The notes under the pieces were generated by a model. That model had not been told where the DNA came from, ran no database searches, and was given only the letters and a program-made list of their open reading frames with translations. Positions 24,272 through 36,149 of a DNA stretch of 64,000 bases are shown in pieces. A program made the position numbers and the translations under genes. How positions within the stretch are numbered: position 1 is the first letter of the stretch; each line of letters opens with the position of its first letter. Where the stretch lies: assembly GCA_004431415.1 (NCBI GenBank), contig QPMI01000035.1, forward strand, positions 241,352-305,351, in the 5' to 3' direction. This DNA is from Cyanophora paradoxa. Lineage: Eukaryota > Glaucocystophyceae > Cyanophorales > Cyanophoraceae.

Positions 24272-27200
24272 ATGAAATCCGCGAAGATAGCACGCGCGTC
24301 GCGCGGCGAGCAGCTCGTGCCCGCAGGGACGAAGCTCTCGACCGACGTCGTCATCCCCTCCGAGGCCGTGCTCGTCGACCTGCCGCATGTCGGAGTCGTA
24401 CAGGTGCGCGCAAGCGAGGGCGCGCGTGCCCTCCAGCAGCTGCCCTCAAAAACAGGCGCTCATTCCGCCTGCAGCACTCCTCGAACTCGCCAGGTCGGCC
24501 GTGATCGGCGCTCTCAATCTCCTTGCAGATGCACGTACGCGCGCCTGCATGCGCGCGCAGTCGAAGACACGTTCTTTATCGAGGGCATCGGCGGCGGCGA
24601 TGGGGACTCTACTTTCTCCATCGGGATCTTCGACGGCGCGGCCCTGCCTTGGAAACGGTCTTAGAAAGGCCTTTGCTGAGATTTGTGCGCTCCGCAGGGC
24701 ACGGCGGGGCCGAGGCGGCGCACCTCCTCGCGGGCCGCATGCCCGTGCGGCTGCGCGAGGCATTCGCGGCCAACACGGACGTCGTGTCTGCCCTCCACGA
24801 AGGTGGGTCGCCTGAAGCCGCGCATTCCGCGGGCGCGGCCCGCCGACGCCCGCCCAGCGTACGAGAAGTGCGAGGTGGACGTCCTTCGTGAGGTCCTCAC
24901 GCGGCGCGTGCACTCGGCGGTGGAGTTGCGTGCCGGCGGGCCGCGCTCCTCGCACCACACGCACGACCCCGTCTTCAACGCGCTCGCCATCGGATCCTGC
25001 GGGCTGGTACGCGGCCCGGACCGGGATCAAATTTCGAATTCGGATGCGAACGGCGTCTTCGCAGGTCGCCGTCGTGCGGGATGGATCCCTTTACGTCGCG
25101 AACAGGTGCGATAGCATACGGACACGAAGGCACTGCCCGACACGGCCGCAGCGGAGACGCGCGGGCGGTGCTGGGGCGGCGCGTGGGCCCCGACACGGCG
25201 CGGCGGGACGGGCGGCCGCCGCCCCCGCCCGAGTACGAGGCGCTCCAACTGACCAACGACCACAACACGGGCGAGCCCGCCCGCCCGCCCTCCATCCCTC
25301 CCCTCGTCCACCTGCTCGCTTCGGAGCTGAGCGCTGCGTTTGAATTCGCCCGCAGACAACGACGAGGAGGTTTCTCTCGTCCTCCAGCGCTCCGGTGCGC
25401 TCGCGGATCCGGGATCGAATTCGAGATTTGATCCGAGATTTGATCCGTGGCGGGGCGGGCCGGGGCGCGCAGGGGACCCGCGGGCGGTGTTCCACGCGGC
25501 GCGGGCGCGCGGGCGCGAGCACGAGCGCGACTCGGCGGGGAACCTCAGGCGCGCCGCCCCGCCCCTCCGCGCCCGCATCCCGCCTCGATCCAGAATTCTC
25601 CGCTCCGATGCGCCCCGATGCGCGCCCCAGCTGTAGCGCTCGCCCCTAGACCTCGGAACGCGCCCTCCAGCTGGCGGCCAGCCAATTAGATGCAGCGCCT
25701 CGGTCCCCTTCGCGCGCCTCCCCAACTCCGCCTGCCCCTCTGAGCGCCGGGGCGGGGCGGGGCGCGGCAGGTTCCCCCCGCGCGTGGCCGGCGCCCTCCT
25801 CGTCACGCGCGCCTTCGGCGACGCGTTCGCGAAGGTGCCGCTGTACCCCCCTCCGGCCAAGCCCGGTCCCGGGCCTCTCGGCCAGCCAGCGGCCTTTCAA
25901 GGACCACGGCTTCCCGCCTTAGCCCCGCCCGCTGACTTCGATCGCAGGGCGGCGAGTCGCGGGGCCACCTGCCGCCCGAGGCGGCGGCCTTTATGCCCGA
26001 GCGGCCCCTCATCACCCACGAGCCCGAGGCGCGTCGGCCCGTCGCCGCGCCTAGTTCGAGCCCGAGGCGCGCCGGCCGCTCGCCGCTGGCTTTAGATCGC
26101 CCTCTCTAGCTCCCATGAGGCGGGCTGTGCCGGGAGGGCCCCGGCACGCCCCGCACCGCCGCCGCCGCCGCCCGACCCGACCCGATCCGATCTAATTCTG
26201 GCCTGGGGCGCGTCGGCCGCTCGCCGCGCTGCTGCATTCGCTCGTCGAGCCGACCGGCTGCTGGCTTAAGATCGCTCTAGTTCTCATGACGGGGGCTGTG
26301 CCGGCAGGGCCGCCGCCGCCGCTGTCCGCTGCCGGCGCCCGGCCCGACCTGATCTGATCCGAGGCTCAGGTGGTGCGGGACGGGCTGCGGCGCGGCGCCG
26401 GCGAGTTCCTCATCCTCGCCTCCGACGGCTGCTTCGAGCGGGTGCCCCCCCCCCCCCCCCCCGGGGACGGGTACTACTCTTCCGCCGGGCTCGCTCGGGC
26501 CCTTACCCCCCACCCGTTTTCCCCCAGGTCTCCAGCGCGGAGGCGGTGCAGGTACCCCTCGCCCTCCTATGTTCGCGTACCCCCCTCCCCACCCCGATCT
26601 CGTACCCCCCAGGTCGTATCGCGGTACCTCCCCCGGGACCGAGAGCCGGCGCACGCATCGCGCCCTGCAGCGGTGGGCGCCCCCCGCAAACCCCTGTACC
26701 CCTGACCGCGATTTAAATCTGTACCCCTGGCAGGCGGGCCAGGCCATTCTCCGACTCTGCCTCTCGCGCATCGCTGCCGAGGCGAGCGTACCCGCCCCTT
26801 CCTTCGCCTACCCCTAGTCTCTTTCTGATACCCCCGCAGCTGGGCATCACAGTAGAGGAGCTCGTGCAGCTACCCCCCGGGCACGTCCGCCGCTCCGTGC
26901 ACGACGACATCACGGGTGCTCCTTTCCTTTCTCAGAATTCAATCCGCGGCGGGACGCGCTGACGGGTACGCAGTCGCCGTGGTGCTTCTGGATCGCCTGG
27001 CGGGGGTACCCCCGGCCCCGGCGCGCTCGATCTCGCTGCCGGCGCCCGTACCCGTGCCGGCACCGATACCGCACGCCGCGTCTGTCCCGCCGGGGCGCCA
27101 CGCCGTGCCGTCGCCTGCAGCCACCACATCTTCCTCCGGCCCCCTCAAGACCTTTCGGCGCTGGCTGGGGCTCGAGCCGCGGCCGGGCCGGCCCGCGCCG

Positions 27201-27431
27201 GGGACCATGCCGGCCCCGGCGCCGGGCCCGCGGCCGGCGCCGCCGCTCCAGACCGCCACGTCGGCCCCGCGCGACTCGCTCGAAATCGCGTCCCGCCCCC
27301 AGCCGGCTGGGCCCTCCCTGTCTTCGGCGGGCAGCGCCGGAGCGCCGCGGGACAGCCTTGATCTGGAGCGCGATCCCGCGCCGGCGCCGGCCCCCGGCCC
27401 GCTCCCCGTCCCGACCCCGACCCGGCGCTGA
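24272..27431 (+). CDS. PP2C-family Ser/Thr protein phosphatase (PPM)
   Basis: Start MKSAKIARAS at 24272; exon 1 24272-24403, exon 2 24456-24493, exon 3 24529-24635, exon 4 from 24698. Joining exons 3 and 4 across a GC-AG intron (24636-24697) gives GIFDGHGGAEAAHLL, the metal-binding PP2C motif DGHGG. Later exons give VAVVRDGSLYVANSGDARAV (from 25067, via an intron to 25153), LTNDHNTGEP (25248), ALLVTRAFGDAFAKVPL (25792), PERPLITHEPEARR (26000), EFLILASDGCFER (26404) and HDDIT joined to AVVLLDRL (26900 to 26995). These are the ordered PP2C motifs with the metal-binding aspartates (DGH, SDG, DD). A Pro/Ala-rich tail follows the catalytic domain up to TGA 27429-27431. Role: Mg/Mn-dependent dephosphorylation of Ser/Thr. 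Several introns carry C runs (for example 26447-26462). Confidence 0.85.
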
Positions 27432-28050
27432 CGTACAGGCTGGAGCTCGAGTGACTTGGCACCTACCAGGCCGCCGCTGCAGCTGGGGTAACCCCCACTC
27501 CGCCACACCGCGTATCGGACCGGGCTCGTGCGGCTCGAATCAATCAAATACATGTACACGAACTCTCAACCGTATGGCTAGTTGAAATCAGAAAGCGGAC
27601 GCGAAATCGAAGACCGCCTTCAATATTCGGACAGAAGCATGCAGATCGATGTAGCTTGCAAGAAAGCACGATTAGCATTACATAACCTGCAAGCTGCACG
27701 TAATATGCACGCGCCATCGCGGTACTACGAAAGTGTATACTGCGAGGATACAAATTGAGACGTCGGCTCGAGCTGTACAACATACGTATACGAAGCTTAA
27801 GAACATTCGCGCAGGACTGAGCAGCCTGCAGATCAACTCAGCGAAAGTGGTGGTGGGCGCTCCACCTAAACTAAGAGAGTAGTCCATTGGGGAGCCGTCG
27901 GACCGACTGGCACTGCGTTGAAATCTTAAACCTCGCAACTGATTTCGACGTTATCTACTGCAGTTCTACGTACTATGAAACGTACTGTCACCGTCTGTCT
28001 GTCTCGGGGTACTGCGTAAAGTACGTAAAGTACAACTTGCGTTCATTTAA
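27432..28050. other. Intergenic, AT-richer, no gene seen
   Basis: Follows the PP2C stop codon. Open frames on both strands are short and without recognisable features. The base composition is lower in GC than the flanking genes. Confidence 0.5.
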
Positions 28051-28380
28051 CGGGCGAAAGATTATGAGATTATAAGACTGACACCGAAACAGGCGCCAAC
28101 GCCTGGAGGGCCCAGGGAGGCCGAAAGGCCGATCGAAAAGCTCATTCTGAGAAAGAATCAAAAGCGCAACGAAGAACCGTTCACTCAGGCTAAAGAAATC
28201 GAACCTATCTATCAGATACACAATGTTTATGCAGCTACGATGCCGGAAAAAGATGTCTGTATGTACACGAAGGACTTGCAAAATTATGTAGCAGCGAAAA
28301 AACTCAGCGCATCAGATCTAGAACCCCTCACGGGACTGGGTGCACCGATGACACGCCTTGAAGGCACCAGCTCACATTCG
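28051..28380 (+). pseudogene. Open-frame relic, possibly from a virus or transposon
   Basis: Directly after a TAA (28048-28050) a plus-strand frame stays open for about 110 codons. It has an ordinary, charged composition unlike the Pro/Arg-rich chance frames around it: segments ERPIEKLILRKNQKRNEEP, KEIEPIYQIHNVYAATMPEK and LQNYVAAKKLSASDLEPLTG. There is no ATG before 28240. Composition and AT content resemble the viral element to the right rather than host exons. Family not recognised. Confidence 0.3.
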
Positions 28381-30006
28381 AAGCGGGGCGGGCGCCGGGC
28401 CCGAATTCGAAGCCAGAGGGGGACGTGCCCGTGGGAGGGGGCGGAGGGGGGCGAGGGGCCCGCTGCGGGGCTTGGGGGTCGCCGGGGCGAGGGGGCACGC
28501 CGGGTCGTGCTCGATGCCCGCCAGCGCGGCGCTCAGGAGCACTGCCGGCTGCGCCGGCTTGGGGCACGTCGAACAGAAGCCGGCGCCGTGGCAATCAGAT
28601 TCGACCACCGCCCCCGTCTCTCCGCAGAGAAGCGTGGACCACGCGAGGAGGCGAGCCGGCCGCGCCCGCCTCTGGGCCCGCTCGAGCCTCCTGATCTCCC
28701 GAGCCGCCTCAAGCCCGCTCTTGTGCGGCATCTGCGGGGCGGAACGCGGCGCAGCATCAGCGTCAGCGCGGCGGAAGCTTGCGTGCGAAGGCACTCCAGA
28801 TTTGATCTTCCAGATTTGATCTTCGTTCGCACCTCGAGGTCGAGTATGCAGGCGTCGTACGGCTGGCCCCGCTCCGCCGCCTCTTCGAACGCAGTGACGG
28901 CCGCCTGCGTGCGCGCCGGCGCGGGCCGCGGTCAGTCAGTCACTCTCGCTCCAAGAGAGGGTTTGATTCGAAGGGAAAGGGGCCGTTCGGCACCTGTCCG
29001 TCGCTGACGACGTCCACGCGGGCGTGCGGGCAATAGGAGGCGAAGACGCGGGCCCCCAGCATACGGTTCAGGGGGCAGTCGTCTGCTCGAAGCGAAATTC
29101 AAATTCAAATATCAGAGGTCGTCCGCGAGAGGAATTTGAATCTCGAGGGGGGAAGGCTGCCAGGCTGACCGGCGAGGAGGACGTGGATGTGGCAGGCGCA
29201 TCTGAGGTGGGAGGCGCTGGCCGGCGCGGACGCTGCTTTGGAAGGGAGAGCGCAGAAGCGAGCGTGCACGGCTGCGGGAGGCCGGGCCGGGCCGGGTCAG
29301 AGGCCGGCGCAACCGCACGCGGAGCAGGCTCGGATGGGGGACCCGGGCGCACGCGTGTTTGGACGGGCGGGCCCGCGGTGGGCGACGAATCGGACGGGGG
29401 AGGCGGGCCGCGAGCCGCTGACGGGGACCAGGAGGGGCACCCGGGAGAGCCCGGGGAGGGAGCCGCGGCGCGCCGGCTTTCGGAGGGGCGGCAGGGCGGC
29501 GCAGTCGTGCGGGGATCCGGAGTTGGCGTTGACGTTCAAGCCGGGGAGCGGGGAGGCCGTCGGAGAGACCGCGGCGGAAGTGCACGCGGAGGTCCAGTCG
29601 CTGTGGACGGGAGCCCCGAGGCCGCGGTCATGGTCATTATCGTCCAGGCTGACCACCGTCGCGAGCGCCTCCCGCAGGTCGACCCGAAGGCGGGCGATCG
29701 CGTGCTCGTCGTCCGGCCGGCACACGATAGCGGTCTTCGGCAGCGCCGGCAGGTGGCTCACCGCGCAGTCTTTCCCGCCTGCGGGTGCGCGCCGGCGGCA
29801 TCAGACAAATTCAAGTCGGCCGCGGGCGGATGCCCGCGAGTGCTTTCGAGAGCCGCGCGCGAGAGACGCGCACCAACGAGAGAGCCGTAGCGGGAGACGC
29901 AATCGTTCTCCGACTCGACTCTGGTCAGGCCGCGCTCGCTGAACAGAAGCCTCACGAGGCCGACGGCGGTGCTGTAGTAGTTTCCTCTACACATTTCTGC
30001 AGACGC
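28372..30006 (-). CDS. Response-regulator receiver protein, probably the C-terminal part of a hybrid histidine kinase
   Basis: Minus strand, multi-exon. A receiver domain assembles across GT-AG introns. An exon ending HVLLA (near 29190) joins DDCPLNRMLGARVFASYC (from about 29090) to give the acidic DD pocket. VDVVSDGQ follows, then AVTAFEEAAERGQPYDACIL with DLE, where D of ILDLE is the phospho-acceptor (about 28825-28900). Next come MPHKSGLEAAREIRRLERAQ (about 28670-28730) and CPKPAQPAVLLSAAL with the conserved Lys (about 28530-28575). Upstream, VGLVRLLFSERGLTRVESE (about 29915-29975) resembles the end of a HATPase_c domain, and 29640-29760 could be a second, degenerate receiver. I find no H-box and no clear start, so the 5' end may be missing or unresolved. 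Role inferred: phosphorelay signalling. Confidence 0.55.
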
Positions 30007-30199
30007 CGAGGGCATGCGCAACTCCCGCGCGTACGCGCGCGCTCGTGCGCCGCTGCAGCGCCGGTCTCCGTGGGGTCGGAGAAAGCACTACCGGCCGCGG
30101 TTGCCTCGAGACCTTTAGCTTTCGCTTGCGCTGGTCTTACCTGCAGGCTCAGCGGCTGTAGGTCTCTGCGCCTAAGGCTCCTCGGGGCCAAACCGACGC

Positions 30200-31546
30200 G
30201 TAAAACGCGTATACGTTACGTTCCATAATTTACGTAGTACGTAGTACGTACGCACGCCGGTCCCGTCGCCGGATCATCGAATCGCGGACCCGGATTCGCG
30301 GGCCGCGGCCCGCCGCGGGCCGCGGCCGCGGGCGCCCGCGCCGGGCGCCCGGCGTGCGCATCACCGACTGAGTCATCTGCAGCTGGCAATGCCTGGCCTG
30401 CGCATCATGGGATTCATCCCAATTTCATGGCATGCCCGGCGCCGGCCTGTCCCGGGCTGTCCGACGGTCTATAATAATAATAATAATAATATGACTCGAT
30501 GTCGATGTCAGCATTGTCAGTTCACCGGGTCTGGCCGGCAGTGGCCGCCGTGGCCGGGGTTCGGCGGGGTTCGGCGGGGTTCGGCGGGGGACAGCCCGGA
30601 GTCGACGTCCTCGGACCGTCGGACAGCGCTAAACTGCCGCTAAAGTGGTTAACGTTATAATTACGTGCGTGGAGCTCATGCAAGGATGCGAAGTCGAACA
30701 GTCAAAATCTGATCCGAACCGCCCAACGATTCATCTTGCTTGCCCAACGGATCCGTTCGAGTCAGTTGACGGTTCGACATCGTTCTGTGAAGGATGCAGT
30801 AGTTCACCAAACGTGAAGTTGGCACGCGTGCACGTGGCCCAATGAGCGAATTCGAAGGACCGAATTCGAAGCTTGAAGCCTCGGAAGCTTAAGGTGGCGC
30901 CGTGTACTGCTGTGTGCAGTGAACATGCATATGACAGTGATGATGACACTACAACATGTCACAGTGTGCACGTGCCGGCGCCGCCCGGCGGTGCCGCCGC
31001 ACGGCCCGCAGTGTCCCGCACTGCCGCGCGGCGCGCGCGCCCGTGACTCCAAGAAAATTTAAAAGTTCCAACCGTTGAACTTCCAAGAGGCCGATTCGAA
31101 AAAAAGATTTGGCACTGGTTGCAATTGGGGTTGGATGACGTGGTGACGGATCGTTATCTGCACGATCTGACGACGGGACCGTCACCGTGCGTCACATCGC
31201 TTGAAATTTATTAAGCGTTTTTGTAACCGGTCCGCAATGCACTGCTTCGCCGGCGCCGACGCCAATTTGGGGCCAAACCTCCAATTTAGGCTCCAAAACG
31301 ACGAAAACGTTAACAGACTTGAAAGTTGAAAACCTCCAGAAAAGCCGAAAAGGCCCAGCTTCGTCGACGTGAACGGAACGCGTACGGCGCCGGCTGCAGC
31401 CTGCAGGGGCCCCCTACTGGGCCCCTACTCAGTGACTACCGTACTGGGCCCCTAGGCGGCTAGGCCTGGCACAGTGCCAGGCACTGGCCGCACTGCCAGC
31501 TGGGGCCTGGCCCGCCTGCGCCCTCCGGAGTCCGGAGTCCGGACTC
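30200..31546. other. Palindrome-rich intergenic DNA with microsatellites
   Basis: No gene. Contents: TACGTAGTACGTA palindromes (30230-30252); a GC-only palindromic block (30298-30353); an (ATA)n microsatellite (30470-30492); four copies of an 11-bp GGGGTTCGGCG unit (30556-30592); and a perfect TCCGGA-based palindrome around 31526-31556. Several stretches could form hairpins. Confidence 0.6.
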
Positions 31547-31564
31547 CGGACTCCGGACCCCTCT

Positions 31565-31759
31565 CAGTACATAGGTCTGTTTTTCAGGACCTTTTATGAG
31601 GATGGGCCCATGGGCAGCTGTCTTGCTATTCTCTACTTGTTAGTGAGGCAGACTGGTAAACTTCGGTTTTGGGTAGACTCGACTTGTCTACTTTCCGAAG
31701 GGTCCGGTAGATTGATGTGGTAGTGCCGTCAATATACCGTCATTTTTGCAAAAAAAAAA
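31565..31759 (+). mobile_element. SINE-like retroposon, about 195 bp, A-tailed
   Basis: The segment ends in ten A residues (31750-31759). It is flanked by a perfect 18-bp direct repeat CGGACTCCGGACCCCTCT at 31547-31564 and 31760-31777. A target-site duplication plus an A-tail is the hallmark of LINE-mediated retroposition. The body has no open frame, and I do not recognise a tRNA, 5S, 7SL or snRNA head, nor convincing A/B boxes. It may be a SINE or a retroposed copy of an unidentified small RNA. Confidence 0.65.
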
Positions 31760-31867
31760 CGGACTCCGGACCCCTCTGGTGGCTATTAATGCGGCACCAA
31801 ATTAATGCGTTTTGAAGCCTTTTGGCTGGGTATGGGGGGGTACAGACCGTAGTTTTCTTAGCGCTTC

Positions 31868-31938
31868 AATATTAATGCGCCCCCAAATTAATGCGATTTG
31901 CTGGCAAACGCGCATTAAATTGGGGGCGCATTAATATT
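31868..31938. repeat. Near-perfect 28-bp inverted repeat (hairpin)
   Basis: Arms 31868-31895 and 31911-31938 pair with one mismatch; each starts from AATATTAATGCGCCCCC and encloses a loop of about 15 nt. The outer end of the right arm is also the target duplication of the adjacent LINE. Confidence 0.75.
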
Positions 31939-32043
31939 TTTTTTGAGAGACTACGGTGGGGCGAACCCCCCGTAGGTAGTGATATTAGGGACAACAAAGC
32001 AATCACAAATCAAAGATACAGTAAACTAGCACAAAATACAGAA

Positions 32044-32810
32044 TCAAGAGGGATCACGAGAAGGGACACGATCAGAAGAACGCAAAAGATAAGGAGAACG
32101 AGCACGAGGAGAAGGAGTAGAAGAGCTCAGGGACGTCGACGCAGAAGTACTAGTCACACTAGAACGACGAGGAGCACGGGGACGCAGCGAATAAGAAGAA
32201 CGAGCACGAGGAACTACAGTCGAAGACGAAGATCTAGACGAAGACGACAAGACAGAGCTAACAGCAGAACTAGGAGACGTAGTCGCAGGAGGCAGAGCGA
32301 GAGGTGGCAGAACAGTAGGAGAGGCGAAACGTAGGACACCATTAGAGGGGAGAATCGAAGCTGGCGGAGTGTCTAAACGGAATCGAGGTTGTATAGTTGG
32401 TAAAACAATGGACGGCTGAAGACTAATCTGAGGAACTGGGGACGACACGAGGAAAGGGGCAGAACTCGGATTCAGACTCGGAATCGGCAGTATAAGAGGA
32501 GGGGCGAAACGCAAACCAGTAGTGACAGGGAAGGCAGACGATGGGGCTGAACCAGGCGGGAGAGGCAAAAATAGCGAAGTAGAAGAGAGAGAAGGGTACA
32601 CACGAGGAACGTCACCATACACAGAAAAATAGGCTGGGTCAAAATTTGATGCACGGTTGTAGGAGATGCAACGGCTTGACGGTCTCGCCACGCCTCAAAC
32701 AGCATCTGCCAAAGCGGTGGCAAATGCAATCTTGGTAAGATGGCAGATACATCAAGCCCCAAAATGACATTAGCACAAGCAGGGGGGCAAGCCCCCCCGC
32801 ACCCCCCCAT
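32044..32810 (-). pseudogene. LINE ORF2 C-terminal fragment with Pro/Ser/Arg-rich tail
   Basis: A minus-strand frame ending near 32472 begins with LHLPPLWQMLFEAWRDRQAV and HQILTQPIFLC, the post-RT segment typical of LINE ORF2 (lPpfW...W......il.qP...). A second, overlapping frame (32044-32691) continues as a Pro/Ser/Thr-rich chain ending in repeated SPYLLR and SYSLRPRAPRRSS motifs. A frameshift near 32650 separates the two. It is the natural continuation of the RT fragment at 34511 once the intervening DNA is ignored. Confidence 0.5.
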
Positions 32811-34510
32811 TTACTGATGATCGATATCATGACCGTCGGACATAGCAATACCGAAGCATGTATACGTAGATCTGCAGCTGAACTTCAATCGAGAAACGCG
32901 CAGCGTCGACGTCAGCGCCATATGCATACGCGCGCGTCGCGTCGGCCGCGCCGACTTCGATCTAGACTCTCAGATCTTGAGCTTCGTTACTAAGTTAAGA
33001 TCTTTGGCTAGCTTTAGATCGGAACTGTTACAATTAGCTATTATATACTTCGATTCTTGCTCAGTTTGCCAGAACGACGTCGACGGACCGGACGTTTTCA
33101 GGACAAAAGAATTCGAATAATCTTCCTCGGCTTCGTACGCGTCTTCAGATATAAGGTCGCGGCCGCTGCAGCTGGGCACTTCGAATATTAATTCACGCTC
33201 CGGAGCGGGTGCTCATATGCATAAGCAGCGGCTTCGACAAAATCGAGATCACTGCTTTCCGAAGTTCGCGATCGCAAGCGCTGCGTTGACTTCGAATTCA
33301 CCTGCTGATCATGATCATGATGTGATCTGTCTGCACAAGCATGCGCAGCGGCGCTAGCTACATGCGCAGCAGCACTAGTATGTACGCGGTTGCTAAGCGC
33401 AATTAGCGCAACTGCCGCAGTGCGGCAACGACAGCTGCTGCTGCTGCTCATGATCAGCAGTACTGCACTGCAGCAGTGTGTTTCGGTTACTTTCCGTTAC
33501 TTTTCGCTATCCGCCACTCAAGCTGTCCGTTACTTTCCGGAAACGTCCGTTATAATTATCCGCCGGCACTTTCCGTTACTTACGTAACTTACGTAACGTA
33601 AGTTCCGTTATCTGCCACCTTCCATGCACGCCACTGGCCAGCTTAAACTGCTGGGAAAAACTCGACTCGCTCCACAGCGCGCGGCGCGCGCTACGCGTAC
33701 GTCGCCGACGCGCGCGCACTGTCCGGACTCCGGGAATCCGGATCGATACTACCCGGTAGTGCTGCCAGCCTGGCAGTGCGCGTGCGCTCTGCCAGGCTGG
33801 CGACGTCGACGGTCGACGTCCTCGCCACGTGTCGGTTACACACGTCGACGTCAACCTGAGTGAAGGGAATTCCGGTACCTGGTAATAGGCTGGTACTGGA
33901 GGAATAATTAATTTAGTACAGGAAAATAATTAGTACTTCGCCAAAAATGCCACTTTAGCAGCGCTAGCTGTTTAAAGTTTAGTAGGTCAGTCTTCTCAAC
34001 TTTTTGTATCGCGGAGATGGGACTACCCCTGCGTATACAAATCTCGGCTCTAGCAGGCGGGAAATATTTAGTAGATCGCCCAAAAAAGCTATAAAATAGT
34101 ACTATATAGGTGAGCACTGAGCAGCCTGGCACTGCTGGCACTGCCTGGCAGTCGACGTCCGACGGTCGCGTCTGCAGCTGCCGGCGCTACTACTGCCGCA
34201 CTAGTACTGCGGCCGGGCAGGCTGGCACAGCCTGGCAGCCTGGCAGCCTCTGCCAGCCTGCAGCTGGCATGCAGCAGGCTAAGCCAGCAGCTAGTGGCTG
34301 CGGGCCTGCGGCACCGGGCAGCTGTCGGGGTGAGTCGGGTCTACGGCGACTCTACGCCGATGTCGACAGTGACTCGACACTCGACGTGTTCGCACATGAG
34401 GGTTCATATTGGGTGCGACAAAACGGGGAACTGAATCGAAACTGCAAGCTCAGCCAGCCGTGTTAACCCGATTTTTTTCGCAAGTGTCCGCTTGCGTCTT
34501 AAGTAATAAG
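32811..34510. other. Palindrome-rich insertion inside the LINE
   Basis: About 1.7 kb without genes, between two parts of one LINE reading frame. It contains TCCGTTACTTTCCG-type repeats (33490-33615), CCTGGCAG/CTGCCAG inverted motifs (33760-33805 and 34125-34290) and a CGCAAG...CTTGCG hairpin next to the right border (34479-34496). No transposase frame and no obvious target duplication were found. It could be a non-autonomous transposon or a rearrangement. Confidence 0.45.
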
Positions 34511-36149
34511 TTATAACTTAGTATAAGAGAATGGAGCCAACTGACGGTCTATTTGGAATTGAATATATTCCTTCCAAGGAGCTGAACAGGCCGGGTCGTT
34601 AAGGAAGGCAAGCCATTTAGACTTTAAAGCCAGTGAAAACGTAACAATATCTGGGCAATTTAATCCACCGTCTTGAAACGGAAGCGCCGTAACATATGTA
34701 GATACGGAGCCGCGTACACCCGAAAAGTTGCGGATTAAATTACTCCAAGCTTTATAACGATCACCTCCCGGTTCTAAAATATACAGCGGATAATGTAGTG
34801 ATCCCACAATAGCAGCCCACGCAAGTAAAACACCAGAGCGTAGAGGCATCCGATTTCGGTTAACTGACTGTGCGCGCAGAACGAGAGCAGCAGTCTTTTT
34901 ATTCCAAAACCGGTCATGCACGAGCTCCAGAGGGAACCCGAGATATTTGGCGATCTTGGCATCTGCAGAAATCTCAGAAGGATCAATCTTCATACGCTCA
35001 AAAGGACAATCAGGTGGAAGAGATAGATTTGAGTGCATGGGTAGTATATGCGATTTTTCGAGATTGATTTTCGCCCCTGTTAGCCGTTGAAATTTCTTAA
35101 TGAGAGCGTCCCAAATGGGGAATTCCGCAAAGGAGGCAATAAGGGGAACAGTATCATCAGCAAACTGGAGGACCTTGCATATGGACCGCCCAGAAATTCG
35201 CACCCCGCGTATACGGGGTTCAGTATCGATTAACATGATTAATAGATGCGCGCACAAATTATATAGATATGGCGATAGAGGACCACCCTGCCGGACTCCG
35301 CACCGGATAGGAAACCGAGGCGTTGTCCAGCCATTAATATGGATCATCCCCGACAGATCAGAACACAAAAGACGGACCCAGTCAGTAAAGTATGACCCAA
35401 ATCCATATTGATTCAAGGTCCAGAAAAGAAACTCCCAATTCACCCGATCATAGGCTTTGGAGAAATCAAGGAACCCCAAACAAAGTTCCTCGAGATCGGG
35501 ATTATCCCCCTCATAATACATCAATAAATATACGAGCATAAATTGATGCACCGCAGAACGTTTGGTGATAAAACCCGACTGATATTTTGATATTAAGCGG
35601 GGCATAATTGGGGTCAAGCGGTTAGATAATGCCCGCTCGACTGCTCGCTCCTCCACATTCGATAGAGCGATAGGCCGACGGTTAGTGACTAAAGTCGCAT
35701 CCGTACCAGGTTTCGGAATTGGGACAATGAGGATATCTCGTAGCGAGCCAGGGGCCGCCTTCCGATTATGCATAGCCTTAAGGTATTCCATAAAATCTGG
35801 ACCAATGTCGTCCCAGAAAGCACTATAAAATTCAGGTACTAAACCATCAAGTCCAGGGGATTTTCTAAGCCCAGATATATCCTTAAACGATTGCAATAAT
35901 TCATAGGCGGCCAGTGGGGTATCGAGATCCACGGCCTCCCGCGGTATGAGTTTATAAGGCGCATACAGTGACGCACATTCAGCCCGTTCATCACGATGCG
36001 CCGCCACCACACTTTGAGCTTGCTGACCATCGTATAAATCAGCGAAATGAGCTGCCGACAACGTCATAAGCACGAAGGGATTATCAGTAGCATAAGAGGG
36101 ATCCGGGGTGTTGGCCGGCCGGAGTTTACTCTCACATCCGGTCTCCTGC
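34511..36149 (-). pseudogene. LINE reverse transcriptase (partial)
   Basis: About 540 codons, the longest Met-initiated part starting at 36073. The non-LTR RT motifs are in order: KSPGLDGLVPEFY, RPIALSNVEERAVE, YQSGFITKRSAVHQ, motif A GFLDFSKAYDRVNWEFLF, motif B GVRQGGPLSPYLYNL, motif C LQFADDT with the catalytic aspartates, and TGAKINLEKS. The N-terminal endonuclease is missing (5' truncation). The frame stops at TAA 34511-34513, where the LINE sequence breaks off. It would copy LINE RNA at the target site, but the copy is incomplete and therefore probably dead. Confidence 0.85.

Larger units (their letters stand above)
31939..36149 (-). mobile_element. 5'-truncated non-LTR retrotransposon (LINE) with target-site duplication, internally interrupted
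   Basis: Minus-strand element. Its 3' end shows an A-tail (T run 31937-31944 on the plus strand). The 13-bp sequence GCGCATTAATATT flanks it at 31926-31938 and 36150-36162, which fits a target-site duplication. The reverse-transcriptase frame runs without interruption to the 5' boundary, as expected for 5' truncation. Coding sequence is split in two blocks (34511-36149 and 32044-32810) by about 1.7 kb of unrelated palindromic DNA. Confidence 0.7.

Noticed and set aside
24146-24388. N-terminal extension of the F-box frame to 24388
   Set aside because: It overlaps PP2C exon 1 on the other strand, and the extension shows no domain; internal Mets at 24145-24100 fit better.
32811-34510. Helitron or DNA transposon in the LINE interruption
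   Set aside because: A hairpin lies near one border, but there is no CTRR end, no Rep/helicase or transposase frame and no clear target duplication.
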